DNA of 64,000 nt from an uncultured Candidatus Melainabacteria bacterium (GTDB lineage Bacteria; Cyanobacteriota; Vampirovibrionia; Gastranaerophilales; Gastranaerophilaceae). Where the stretch lies: positions 39,696 through 103,695 of the forward strand of contig CANOTP010000006.1 of the NCBI GenBank assembly GCA_947570135.1, in the 5' to 3' direction. A program made the position numbers and the translations under genes. Positions 26,626-34,190 of the stretch are shown here, in pieces (the first letter of the stretch is position 1; each line of letters opens with the position of its first letter). The notes beneath the pieces were generated by a model. It was not told where the DNA came from. It did not search any database and was given only the letters and a program-made list of their open reading frames with translations.

Positions 26626-27011
26626 TACTTCTTACCTCCCTTTGCATTTTTCTTAGCACCATATTTAGATCTGCTTTGAGTTCTGTTAGCAACACCTGCA
26701 GTATCTAAAGTACCGCGAACGATGTGGTAACGAACACCCGGTAAATCCTTAACACGACCGCCTCTTATAAGAACAACACTGTGTTCTTGTAAGTTGTGAC
26801 CGATACCCGGAATATATGAAGTAACTTCAAATCCGTTAGTTAATCTAACCCTTGCAACTTTTCTAAGTGCTGAGTTTGGTTTCTTAGGGGTTGTAGTGTA
26901 AACCCTTGTACATACTCCGCGTCTTTGAGGACAATTCATCAAAGCAGGAGATTTTGTTTTGTCTTGTAGCTTTTTACGTTCAGAACGAACAAGCTGGTTA
27001 ATAGTTGGCAT
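26625..27011 (-). CDS. rpsL: 30S ribosomal protein S12
   Basis: The protein is 128 residues and contributes to decoding accuracy. It contains [24 protein letters not shown] and [17 protein letters not shown]. The lysines of PKKPNS and RVKDLP that mutate in streptomycin resistance are unmutated here. ATG 27011 has AAAGGAGAA; the frame opens eight codons upstream but without support. The ~280-base leader is discussed separately. Confidence 0.97.
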   Translation of the reverse strand: MPTINQLVRSERKKLQDKTKSPALMNCPQRRGVCTRVYTTTPKKPNSALRKVARVRLTNGFEVTSYIPGIGHNLQEHSVVLIRGGRVKDLPGVRYHIVRGTLDTAGVANRTQSRSKYGAKKNAKGGKK

Positions 27012-27191
27012 AATTTCTCCTTTTAATTTTACCAAATTGCACTGACTAAGCCTTCTTGGGAGCTTGTGCTTCGCGTCCCGGCTTTTACATAATTTATACG
27101 AGCCGTCAAATCCAGCACGAAAATTTCGACCAGTATACTACTATAAAACATCAAGCAGGGGTAAATGTCAATACTAAATTTACGATTTTTA
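27012..27191 (-). promoter_or_regulatory. Upstream region of the rpsL-rpsG operon
   Basis: This AT-rich region holds candidate -10 boxes (TATACT near 27130, TATAAATTATG near 27093) and a GC-rich stretch (27056-27085: AAGCCGGGACGCGAAGC) that can fold locally. Promoter and possible S7-type leader autoregulation are plausible, but neither can be fixed by eye. The 97-bp repeat at 27192-27288 lies immediately upstream. Confidence 0.35.
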
Positions 27192-27288
27192 GTCACTCTG
27201 AACTTGATTCAGAGTCTATACATGTTAATGAAAAAGCCCCTACGGGATGAACCAACATTGACAGACTCCGTGTCAGGCACGGAGTGAC
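27192..27288 (+). repeat. 97-bp double-hairpin repeat (copy 1)
   Basis: The repeat starts GTCACTCTGAACTTGATTCA and ends GCACGGAGTGAC. It contains two hairpins (CTCTGAA-CTTGA-TTCAGAG and ACTCCGTG-TCAGG-CACGGAGT) separated by a CCCCTACGGG-type centre; the ends GTCA...TGAC are inverted. It is the same length as, and roughly 80% identical to, copy 2 at 30122-30218. The first hairpin is the same unit that bounds the GIY-YIG gene. Confidence 0.85.
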
Positions 27289-27298
27289 GTATAATATT

Positions 27299-27706
27299 TT
27301 ACCTTGCAGCGTAGTCTATAATTTTTGAAATCCCGAAAACTCTCGGGTATTTACCGAAGAACGAAAATACGCACATATAAATAATTAACCCTGACATAAT
27401 CGCCTGAATCAATGAATATGGGCCGATAAACGGTTTACTGAATAAAAATGCGATTTGTGCGGCTAAATAATTTATAAACGGAATATACGATAAAATTTGC
27501 AAGATTATATTAATACTTGCTGCCAGTACAAAAAATAATAATGAAATAAATATTGATTGAAAAACATTAAATCTTAAAAAATGCGAAGGTGATTTTTTGC
27601 GAAAATACATAATCACAAGCATAACCATTCCGCCCCAACCTGCTGTAAGATATGTAATCGCACTTACGATTCTATCAAACCAACCGACGGAAACTGATTT
27701 TCTCAT
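27299..27706 (-). CDS. Tic20-like membrane protein
   Basis: This 135-residue protein has four predicted membrane helices. WFDRIVSAITYLTAGWGGMV, then SHFLRFNVFQSIFISLLFFVLA, resembles the SHFIRFNxMQALLLxI core of cyanobacterial Tic20/Ycf60 proteins, and IDYAAR at the end matches the position of their C-terminus. The molecular role of the bacterial proteins is unclear. It overlaps the TPR gene by one base (operon). A DUF4870-type membrane protein is the alternative. Confidence 0.65.
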   Translation of the reverse strand: MRKSVSVGWFDRIVSAITYLTAGWGGMVMLVIMYFRKKSPSHFLRFNVFQSIFISLLFFVLAASINIILQILSYIPFINYLAAQIAFLFSKPFIGPYSLIQAIMSGLIIYMCVFSFFGKYPRVFGISKIIDYAAR

Positions 27707-28761
27707 TATGCGACTCCGCGAACTGATTTAACGTAATCTTCCATTACCTGACTGTAAATCAATCTGTATTCGTCATTATCGGGAGCTAAGCTTATTGAAG
27801 CTCTGTAAGCCTGAATTGCCTGTTCCAAGTCTTTATTCAGATAATGAACATTACCTAAAAGCATATAAGTTTCAGGGTCATTCGGTGCTGCCTGAATAGC
27901 TTCTTTATATAGTTTTACGGCTTCACAAAGACGGTTAGAGCTTGAATAAAGATTTGCCAAAAGTACATAAGCGTTTGGAGCTTTTGGGTCAAACGCGATT
28001 GCTGTTTTAAACATATCTTCGGCTTTTCCGTATTCTTTAAACTCTGTCATTGATATTGCGTAACAAATATAGATTTTATATTTGTCATCCGTCATTGACA
28101 GTGCTTTTTCATAATATGTGTAAGCCTGTTTTTTATCCTTCATCAACGTTAATGCGTTTGCGATACAAACTGCAACAAGTTCGTTGTCGGGATTCAGTAC
28201 AAAAACTTTTTTGAAAAGTTTTAATGCTGTTTCATAATCAAACAACTTGAAACAAACATTACCTAAATCTATTAATGCATTGCAATTTTCAGGATCAAGT
28301 GATAAAGATTTTTCGTAATAAGCTTTAGCTTCGACATAATCTTCAATATCCTGATATAATAATGCAATTGCGTTGTAAATTTCAGGATTTGTTGAGTTTA
28401 AATCTATTGCACGGTTGTAGTAAAATAACGCTTTAGAAAAGTTTTTCCACTCTGCAAAAACATTCCCGATGTTGTAGTAAATCAGGTAATTTTTAGGGTT
28501 AACTTCCAAAGCTTTGTTGTAATAAGATAATGATTTTCTGAAATCTCTTTCATAAAACCACATTGTACCCATACCGACCAAAGCTTGAACATCATCAGGC
28601 TTGATTGCAAGCAAACTGTCTAAAACAGATATAACTTTATCATAATCTTTTTGCATAAGATAAAGTTCTGATAATTGGTGATAATTTGCAATATTTTCAG
28701 GCTCTTTAGCCATTTTAACGACAAGCTCGTTAATCTTCTCATTTAAACTCATATTTTCCAT
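27706..28761 (-). CDS. Tetratricopeptide repeat protein
   Basis: This 351-residue protein is built almost entirely of TPR units, about nine or ten, with the pattern A-x2-YY-x-KAL-x-L-x-P-x4 (for example ALFYYNRAIDLNSTNPEIYNAIALLY). There is no signal peptide or other domain. It is probably a protein-protein scaffold, cotranslated with the Tic20-like membrane protein that follows. The start is ATG 28761; ATG 28752, preceded by GGAAA, is a good alternative. Confidence 0.92.
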   Translation of the reverse strand: MENMSLNEKINELVVKMAKEPENIANYHQLSELYLMQKDYDKVISVLDSLLAIKPDDVQALVGMGTMWFYERDFRKSLSYYNKALEVNPKNYLIYYNIGNVFAEWKNFSKALFYYNRAIDLNSTNPEIYNAIALLYQDIEDYVEAKAYYEKSLSLDPENCNALIDLGNVCFKLFDYETALKLFKKVFVLNPDNELVAVCIANALTLMKDKKQAYTYYEKALSMTDDKYKIYICYAISMTEFKEYGKAEDMFKTAIAFDPKAPNAYVLLANLYSSSNRLCEAVKLYKEAIQAAPNDPETYMLLGNVHYLNKDLEQAIQAYRASISLAPDNDEYRLIYSQVMEDYVKSVRGVA

Positions 28762-28809
28762 GTCTTAATTGTAGCTTATAAAGTCTTTTTTGTAAAGTTA
28801 TTATTCATT

Positions 28810-28838
28810 GTCACCCTGAACTTGATTCAGGGTCTATC
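28810..28838 (+). repeat. Left terminal hairpin repeat of the GIY-YIG cassette
   Basis: The repeat opens GTCACCCTGAACTTGATTCA. Read on the minus strand it encodes the last eight residues and the stop codon of the GIY-YIG protein (IDPESSSG-TGA). Confidence 0.85.
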
Positions 28839-29140
28839 AGTTCTTTTGTTAAACCAATATCTTCAGACAAATCTTTAAATTCAGGATTGCTTTCATTTAT
28901 TAAAGCTAATTTCCATTCTCGTTTCCAATTTTTAAGTTGTTTTTCCCTGTTTAAAGCATCTTCAATAGATTCTGTCAGTTCAAAATATACAAGTTTATTT
29001 AAATTATATTTTGAAGTAAACCCTTCATTATGTTTTGTCTTATGCTCGTATATTCTTCTTAACAAGTTGTTTGTTACACCAATATACAAAGTAGTGTTGA
29101 GATAATTCGTCATTATATAGACTGCATTCTGATTTTTCAT
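28811..29140 (-). CDS. GIY-YIG family nuclease
   Basis: This 109-residue single-domain protein has VYIMTN (7-12), YIGVTNNLLRRIYEH (19-33, with the catalytic Tyr19 and Arg28) and the metal-binding Glu in NREKQLKNWKREW (Glu66). This is the compact URI/YhbQ-type GIY-YIG endonuclease domain. The C-terminal IDPESSSG is encoded by the flanking repeat. Expression appears leaderless: a TATAAT lies six bases before ATG and no ribosome-binding site is present, while the -35 sits in the right-hand repeat. The role may be replication or mobility of the repeat; this is inferred. Confidence 0.85.
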   Translation of the reverse strand: MKNQNAVYIMTNYLNTTLYIGVTNNLLRRIYEHKTKHNEGFTSKYNLNKLVYFELTESIEDALNREKQLKNWKREWKLALINESNPEFKDLSEDIGLTKELIDPESSSG

Positions 29141-29146
29141 AAATAT

Positions 29147-29176
29147 ATTATATCAAATGGATAGACCCTGAATCAA
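29147..29176 (-). promoter_or_regulatory. Promoter of the GIY-YIG gene, -35 within the terminal repeat
   Basis: On the minus strand TTGATT (29176-29171, in the hairpin loop of the repeat) is separated by 18 bases from TATAAT (29152-29147). The ATG begins six bases after the -10 box, predicting a leaderless transcript. Confidence 0.6.
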
Positions 29177-29188
29177 GTTTAGGGTGAC
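29160..29188 (-). repeat. Right terminal hairpin repeat of the GIY-YIG cassette
   Basis: It is the inverted copy of 28810-28838 with one mismatch (28 of 29 bases identical). It contributes the -35 box of the nuclease promoter. Confidence 0.85.
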
Positions 29189-29196
29189 TGTTTATG

Positions 29197-29225
29197 GTCA
29201 TTCTGAGCTTGACTCAGAATCTATC
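29197..29225 (+). repeat. Single hairpin repeat (half copy)
   Basis: It starts GTCATTCTGAGCTTGACTCA and is the same 29-base unit as the cassette ends, in direct orientation to the left end, eight bases after the right end. Confidence 0.8.
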
Positions 29226-29250
29226 AATGTTGATTTATTCCACAAACTAA

Positions 29251-29282
29251 AATCGGGACAGATGATTTATCTTGTCCCGATT
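29251..29282 (-). terminator. Terminator downstream of the coiled-coil gene
   Basis: The stem is AATCGGGACA/TGTCCCGATT with a 12-base loop. On the minus strand it is followed by TTTTAGTTTG. Confidence 0.7.
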
Positions 29283-29366
29283 ATTAAATTTTGTTTGCTT
29301 CTATTTTCTACTTGTAAATGTTATTCTATCTTCTAATTTCTATCTATAAAACTAAGTCGTTACTAA

Positions 29367-29906
29367 TTAGCCCCCTGCTGTATATTCAGGTTTCAAGTTC
29401 TTAGCACCGTCTTTTTCCATTTGCTTACAAGCATCGTAGTCGGCTTCAGCTAATTGAAGTTGAGAGTTCAGTTGGTCTTGTTCCATTTGAAGCAGTTCTT
29501 CTTCTTGCTTCAATGGTTCAAGCTGAGTATCACGCAAATTTTCGAAATAATCAGCAATCATTTGTTCTTGAGTAGCATACCAAGCATCTTTATTGCTTGT
29601 AATCATAGATGATTTACTATTGTACTCATACAATTTATTCTGATCAATTTCTCCGGCAGGACTTCCGCCTGAACTTATGCCTAATTCCTCCTGCAGTTTT
29701 TGAAGTGCTTGTTGGCTTGCACTATTTGCAGCAAGTTTAAGCTGGTTTTTAGCCTGTTGCTCAGCCCTGGCAATTTGCTTATCCATAATTCCGACTTGTT
29801 TGGTTGCTCGACGTAACCGTGTCTGAACGCGCATTAACTGGGATTGTATATCCCGTTTGCGCCTCCCGGCCGCCAATTTTCCAAATGCTCCTAATAAGAA
29901 ACCCAT
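29367..29906 (-). CDS. Coiled-coil hypothetical protein
   Basis: The protein is 179 residues from ATG 29906, which has AAGGA eight bases upstream. The open frame extends 21 codons further, but that extension covers the promoter element 29937-29955. The protein is helical throughout: a basic N-terminal region (AAGRRKRDIQSQLMRVQTRLRR), a Gly/Ser linker, then Glu/Gln-rich heptads (EPLKQEEELLQMEQDQLNSQLQLAEADY). The C-terminus is YTAGG. No family is recognised. It is similar in style to the C-terminal part of the 698-residue protein at 19411-21507. Confidence 0.72.
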   Translation of the reverse strand: MGFLLGAFGKLAAGRRKRDIQSQLMRVQTRLRRATKQVGIMDKQIARAEQQAKNQLKLAANSASQQALQKLQEELGISSGGSPAGEIDQNKLYEYNSKSSMITSNKDAWYATQEQMIADYFENLRDTQLEPLKQEEELLQMEQDQLNSQLQLAEADYDACKQMEKDGAKNLKPEYTAGG

Positions 29907-29936
29907 TTTTCTAATCCTTGTGTTAGTTGTAGTGTC

Positions 29937-29955
29937 CTCGTATTTATATAAACGA
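29937..29955 (-). promoter_or_regulatory. Recurrent TCGTTTATATAAAT promoter element (copy c)
   Basis: TCGTTTATATAAATACGAG on the minus strand lies 30 bases before ATG 29906. Fourteen consecutive bases match copy b. A TTGTAACAA box lies upstream at 30001-30009. Confidence 0.6.
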
Positions 29956-29969
29956 TTTGTTTTTCCCAT

Positions 29970-30314
29970 AATTGCTTTTTTTGAGCCGTTTTATTAAGAA
30001 TTGTTACAAACTACTTAAATATTTGAGTATATACTTTTTATATCGCAGAGTATCTAATACAGTATTTACGCCGATATAGCAAGTTGATAATTTTTTGTTT
30101 TTTTATTAACTTTTTCTTTTTGTCATTCTGAACTTGATTCAGAATCTATCCATGTCAATAGAAAAACCCTAACGGGATAAATTAATATTGACAGACTCTG
30201 TGTTAAGCATGGAGTGACTATTTAAGATAAATACTCCTATGATGAATGACAATAAAATTTTTTAATGTTACAATTACTGTATTGAATTTACATTTTTGAT
30301 TAGGGAAATTTATC
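29970..30314. other. Gene-free stretch between divergent genes
   Basis: This stretch of about 345 bases contains the TTGTTACAA box (30001-30009), a T-rich region, the 97-bp repeat copy 2 (30122-30218), and about 95 bases of AT-rich promoter region for the permease gene. No further gene is seen. Confidence 0.6.
30122..30218 (+). repeat. 97-bp double-hairpin repeat (copy 2)
   Basis: It starts GTCATTCTGAACTTGATTCA and ends GCATGGAGTGAC. It has the same length and two-hairpin structure as copy 1. Several differences preserve hairpin pairing (for example ATTCTGAA/TTCAGAAT against CTCTGAA/TTCAGAG). Confidence 0.85.
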
Positions 30315-31364
30315 ATGTTAAAGAAGTTTTTTAACCCAAAAACCATAATTTTTATAATTTTAACAATATTGATTTTGTTGTTAATGCCTAAGTTAATAGG
30401 ATTATTTATGCTGTTGTTTGCGTCATTTGTGCTTGCTGCGGCATTGAACCCGTTTGTTAATAAGCTTGAAGAAAAGGTTAAAAACCGTGCTTTATCCTCA
30501 TCCATAATCGTTTTAGGCTCAATTGTGCTACTTTTTGCTTTGATTTTACCGATTATTGTCATGTGTTATAAAGAAATAGAGTTATTTATTGCAATCATGC
30601 CGCAAAAGGCTATGAATCTTTATAACTTTGTTACGCATTCAAAGCTTTACGGGCACACTTTAGCTGAAATTATTCCTATGGATCAGCTTATGGATGCTTC
30701 TTCAAATATTGCGCAAAATCTTTTTAATCAGTCCGTAAACTTTACTATGGCGGCGGCTCAGATGATTTTCGTAACCTTGGCTTTAACCATGTTTATATAT
30801 TATATTCTTGTTGATAAAAATTATTTAAGGTCGAAGTTTATAGAATTTTTCCCGCCTGACTTAAAAGAAAAAGCAAGTTTTATATTACATAATATAACAT
30901 CTAAAGTCGGTAATTACGTAAGAGCACAGGTTGTCTCAATGATAACCGTTGGTGTTATGATTACGATTGCTGTTGCTGTTTTGGGTATTGATTATCCTAT
31001 ATTGCTCGGATTAATCGCAGGGATTTTAGATATTATCCCACTTCTTGGTCCGACAGTTGCGCTTGTCGTAATCATTGCTGTAGCTTTTCCGCTCGGGATT
31101 ACTAAGATTATACTTGCAATAATTTTATTCCTTGTCGCTCAGCAAATCTCAAATTATGTAATCCGTCCGTTCTTATTCGGTAAGTTTATGAAACTCCATC
31201 CGATTACAATTTTGGTTGCACTATTTGTTGCAGAAGAGTTCTTGGGAGTTTGGGGGGTAATCTTGTCCCCTGCGATAGCTGCAACATTATGCGTACTGGT
31301 TGATGAACTTTATTTATCACCGATAAATGAAAAGGAATCAGGTAACTTAGTTGAACAACAGTAG
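30315..31364 (+). CDS. AI-2E family transporter (PerM/DUF20 permease)
   Basis: This 349-residue integral membrane protein has about eight hydrophobic segments. The family-typical features are AALNPFVNKLEEKV near the N-terminus, the long periplasmic amphipathic region, IPLLGPTVALVVIIAVAFPLG and NYVIRPFLFGKFMKLHPITILVALFVAEEFLGVWGVILSPAIAA. The substrate is unknown. It overlaps the radical SAM gene by 14 bases. Confidence 0.92.
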   Translation: MLKKFFNPKTIIFIILTILILLLMPKLIGLFMLLFASFVLAAALNPFVNKLEEKVKNRALSSSIIVLGSIVLLFALILPIIVMCYKEIELFIAIMPQKAMNLYNFVTHSKLYGHTLAEIIPMDQLMDASSNIAQNLFNQSVNFTMAAAQMIFVTLALTMFIYYILVDKNYLRSKFIEFFPPDLKEKASFILHNITSKVGNYVRAQVVSMITVGVMITIAVAVLGIDYPILLGLIAGILDIIPLLGPTVALVVIIAVAFPLGITKIILAIILFLVAQQISNYVIRPFLFGKFMKLHPITILVALFVAEEFLGVWGVILSPAIAATLCVLVDELYLSPINEKESGNLVEQQ

Positions 31365-32919
31365 CGAAACCTTTTTATACCAAAGAGAATTAAGAAAAGA
31401 TGCAGACTATAACATGTGGTTTGTCTTTCCCGGGGTCGAATCGTTTGCGTTGTCTTCGCTTGGCTATCTTTGGCTTTTTCGTGAAATCGACATGCTTTGC
31501 GATATTAATATAGAAAGGGTTTATTCTGATACCAAAACCACACGACTAATGCGTGATAATATAGATTTAATCGCCTTTTCGCTAAGTTTTGACATGGATT
31601 TTCTTGAAGTTTTTAAGTTCATGGATTGGTGCGGATATCCGTTCAAATCATCAGAGCGCGGGGAAGATATTCCTTTGTTGTTTGCGGGTGGTCCTGTAAT
31701 AACTGCAAACCCCGAACCATATAGAGAAATTTTTGATTTTATGGTGCTCGGCGACGGTGAGGAAGGAGCCAAGAAGGGGTATGGGATTAATTCCTTAGTA
31801 GTTGAAACTTGTCGAAAAATGAAAGGTCAATCAAAATCCGAAATCCTAAAAGAATTATCAAAGATTGAGGGTGTTTATGTTCCAAACCTCACGAAAAATG
31901 TTGTTAAATCAACAAAAAAACTGCCCGAATGCATCTATACGCCCATAATCAGCGAAAAAGCGTTCTTTCCTGATACTTTTATTCTGGAAGTCGAGCGAGG
32001 ATGCGCGAACATGTGCGGATTCTGCCTTGCATCTTATATTAATTTACCTATCAGGTTTGTTCCGTATGAAAAACTTATTGAAACGATTGAACTCGGTTTA
32101 AAACATACCAATAAAATTGCGCTTTTGGGTGCTCAAATTACCGCTCATCCTCGGTTTGAAGATATTTGCCGCTATGTTGAGGCAAAAATTGATAACGGCG
32201 AAGATATTGAAATGGGTGTTTCATCATTGCGTGTAGATTCTTTTACCGTTCCGATTGTAAGAACTTTAGTGAAAGCGGGTCAGAAAAACTTAACCCTTGC
32301 GATTGAAGCGGGAAGCGAGCGATTGCGGCGCGTAATTAACAAAAATCTTACAGAAGAACAGATTTACAAAGCGATTGAGGCTGCTGTTGCGTGCGGACTT
32401 CGTGGGATGAAGTTTTATGGAATGATAGGACTCCCAACAGAAACAATGGGTGATATTGAAGAAATTGTCGCACTATCTAAACGCATAAAAGCTAAATTTA
32501 AAGGATTTGATATCTCTTTCGGATTTTCAACCTTTGTGCCAAAAGCACATACGCCGTTTCAGTGGTTTGGGCGCGACAGTGAAAAATCCTTGGAGCAAAA
32601 ATCTAAATATCTTCAAAAAGAATTACATAAAATCGGGGTTCAGGTGAGTGTATCAAGCGCTAAATGGGATTATTATCAAGCGGTATTGTCCCGTGGAGAC
32701 GTGAAGTTGACTGATTATTTGATAGAAGTTTATAATTTGGGCGGAAAACTTGGAGCCTTCAAAAAAGCTGCAAAAAATCTCGGAATTGATACCGATTATT
32801 ACGCAACCCAAAATTATAATTATGATGAAGCGCTTCCGTGGGATTTTATTGACATGCGCCCGGGGAAAGAGTTTTTAATCAAAGAAAGCAAACGGCTTAT
32901 TTCTTACAGCGGTGTGTAA
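31351..32919 (+). CDS. Radical SAM protein, paralogue of the rng-linked one without DUF2344
   Basis: This 522-residue protein has a B12-binding-like N-terminal region with FAGGPVITANPEPY, like AGGPCTFNPLPISE in the paralogue. The radical SAM cluster CANMCGFCLAS is near residue 213. LAIEAGSERLRRVINKNLTEEQI, KAHTPFQWF and LPWDFID are shared with the 841-residue protein at 2033-4558. The start is probably TTG 31351, inside the upstream permease gene, with AGGT upstream; the homologous N-terminus requires it. It ends 16 bases into the convergent histidine phosphatase gene. The reaction is unknown. Confidence 0.87.
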   Translation: MNNSSETFLYQRELRKDADYNMWFVFPGVESFALSSLGYLWLFREIDMLCDINIERVYSDTKTTRLMRDNIDLIAFSLSFDMDFLEVFKFMDWCGYPFKSSERGEDIPLLFAGGPVITANPEPYREIFDFMVLGDGEEGAKKGYGINSLVVETCRKMKGQSKSEILKELSKIEGVYVPNLTKNVVKSTKKLPECIYTPIISEKAFFPDTFILEVERGCANMCGFCLASYINLPIRFVPYEKLIETIELGLKHTNKIALLGAQITAHPRFEDICRYVEAKIDNGEDIEMGVSSLRVDSFTVPIVRTLVKAGQKNLTLAIEAGSERLRRVINKNLTEEQIYKAIEAAVACGLRGMKFYGMIGLPTETMGDIEEIVALSKRIKAKFKGFDISFGFSTFVPKAHTPFQWFGRDSEKSLEQKSKYLQKELHKIGVQVSVSSAKWDYYQAVLSRGDVKLTDYLIEVYNLGGKLGAFKKAAKNLGIDTDYYATQNYNYDEALPWDFIDMRPGKEFLIKESKRLISYSGV

Positions 32920-33524
32920 TCAGAATAAACAAGGCTTGCCCAGTTATCAAAGTAGCTTATCTGGGTCGCGCTGCCCGTTCTGATAAATATTTTATTCAAT
33001 TTATCTTCTGAAATATCTAAAGCCGCACAAATTGCTGCTTGAATGATTTCAGGGTGAGTAACTATGATAATTCGGTTTCCGATATTTTGTTCAACAAGGT
33101 TGTCTATAACTTTTTTTACTCTTGATACAAGTTGGGTAGAACTTTCGGCATCTCCCATTGATTCATCGGGATTTAAAAGTAAATGATTAAAACCTTCGGG
33201 GTACTTATTCAGAAGCTGACCGATAGTTTGACTGTTCCAGTTTCCGTATTTGCGCAATGTAAGCTCATCCACCGTTACGTAATCTTTTTTAAAAAGTTTT
33301 GCAATCATCATTGCCGATTGTACCGTGCGAATGGACGGAGAAGTATATATAACGTCGTTTTTAACCCCTCTTGCTTTTAAGTATTTACCCAGAGCCTCGA
33401 TTTCTTCTACGCCCGATTCTGACAACGGCGGGTAGTTTAAGGCATCTGACAGCCTTCCTTCTTCTGAGTATATTGTTGCTCCGTGGCAAACAAAGGTTAT
33501 TTTACATTTTCTGTGAAAGTACAT
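32904..33524 (-). CDS. Histidine-phosphatase (phosphoglycerate-mutase-like) family protein with altered RHG motif
   Basis: In this 206-residue branch 1 fold protein, the signature RHG reads CHG (Cys13-His14-Gly15, FVCHGAT). The phosphohistidine His14, the second Arg in SPSIRTVQS (Arg66), the acid Glu87 and the second His in VTHPEI (His157) are retained. The first-motif Arg normally binds the phosphoryl group, so activity may be reduced or changed. The substrate is unknown. Its 3' end overlaps the convergent radical SAM gene by 16 bases. Confidence 0.85.
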   Translation of the reverse strand: MYFHRKCKITFVCHGATIYSEEGRLSDALNYPPLSESGVEEIEALGKYLKARGVKNDVIYTSPSIRTVQSAMMIAKLFKKDYVTVDELTLRKYGNWNSQTIGQLLNKYPEGFNHLLLNPDESMGDAESSTQLVSRVKKVIDNLVEQNIGNRIIIVTHPEIIQAAICAALDISEDKLNKIFIRTGSATQISYFDNWASLVYSDYTPL

Positions 33525-33598
33525 ATCGGCTCCTTATATATTATAATTATAGCATAGTTTTTATTTTTGCGGTAGTATAAAAGAAAAAGGAGAGATAC

Positions 33599-34096
33599 AT
33601 GAAAGGAACAGCTTTTAAATTCGGAGATAATATTTCAACAGACCACATTGCACCCGGAAGGTTATATCACTTGCGTTCAAACCTGCCTGAGTTTGCAAAA
33701 CACGTGCTTGAAGATGCTGATGAAACTTTCGCATCACGCATGAAAAAAGGTGATTTTGTTGTTGCAGGGTCAAACTTCGGATTAGGTTCCTCACGTGAAC
33801 ATGCTCCGCTTATTATGAAAATTGCGGGAGTCGGTGCTGTTCTTGCTAAGTCTTTTGCAAGAATTTTTTACCGTAACGCTATAAATATCGGGCTTTTAGC
33901 TATCGAATGCGACACTGATTCGATTGATGAAGGTGATGAATTAGAACTTGATATAGAAAAAGGGATTATTACCAACCTTACTAACGGTGCGATAATCCAA
34001 ATTGAGCCGTTACCGCCTGTTATGATTAAACTGCTGGAAGACGGCGGGCTTGTTGAACATATTAAGAAAAACGGTGATTTTAAACTTACTGACTAA
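33599..34096 (+). CDS. leuD: 3-isopropylmalate dehydratase small subunit
   Basis: This 165-residue protein of the archaeal/short LeuD type is the swivel domain of isopropylmalate isomerase in leucine synthesis. NISTDHIAPGRLYHL at the start and GSNFGLGSSREHAPL around residues 58-72 are the substrate-binding blocks. It has an AAAGGAGAG ribosome-binding site and a TAGTATAAA -10 region. It stands alone: no leuC, leuA or leuB is near. A homoaconitase small subunit is the alternative. Confidence 0.88.
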   Translation: MKGTAFKFGDNISTDHIAPGRLYHLRSNLPEFAKHVLEDADETFASRMKKGDFVVAGSNFGLGSSREHAPLIMKIAGVGAVLAKSFARIFYRNAINIGLLAIECDTDSIDEGDELELDIEKGIITNLTNGAIIQIEPLPPVMIKLLEDGGLVEHIKKNGDFKLTD

Positions 34097-34190
34097 TTGT
34101 TTTTAGCGTAAAAGCTTAATATATTGAGTTTAATGTAAAATTATTATATCCTGTTTTATATAGGACAGACTTATTTTAAAGGGAGAAAGC

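Larger units (their letters stand above)
28810..29188. mobile_element. GIY-YIG cassette bounded by hairpin inverted repeats
   Basis: A 379-bp unit has ends that are 29-base inverted repeats with a single mismatch (28810-28838 and 29160-29188). Each end is itself a hairpin (ACCCTGAA-CTTGA-TTCAGGGT). The only gene inside is a GIY-YIG nuclease. The ends are the same family as the first half of the 97-bp repeats at 27192-27288 and 30122-30218 and the single hairpin at 29197-29225. No target-site duplication is obvious. Mobility is inferred from the architecture. Confidence 0.6.

Noticed and set aside
27056..27250. 64-codon plus-strand frame upstream of rpsL
   Set aside because: It runs antisense through the rpsL upstream region and into the 97-bp repeat; composition is that of repeats, with no ribosome-binding site.
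27192..30218. CRISPR array made of the hairpin repeats
   Set aside because: Repeats are few, in both orientations, irregularly spaced by hundreds of bases, and no cas genes are present.
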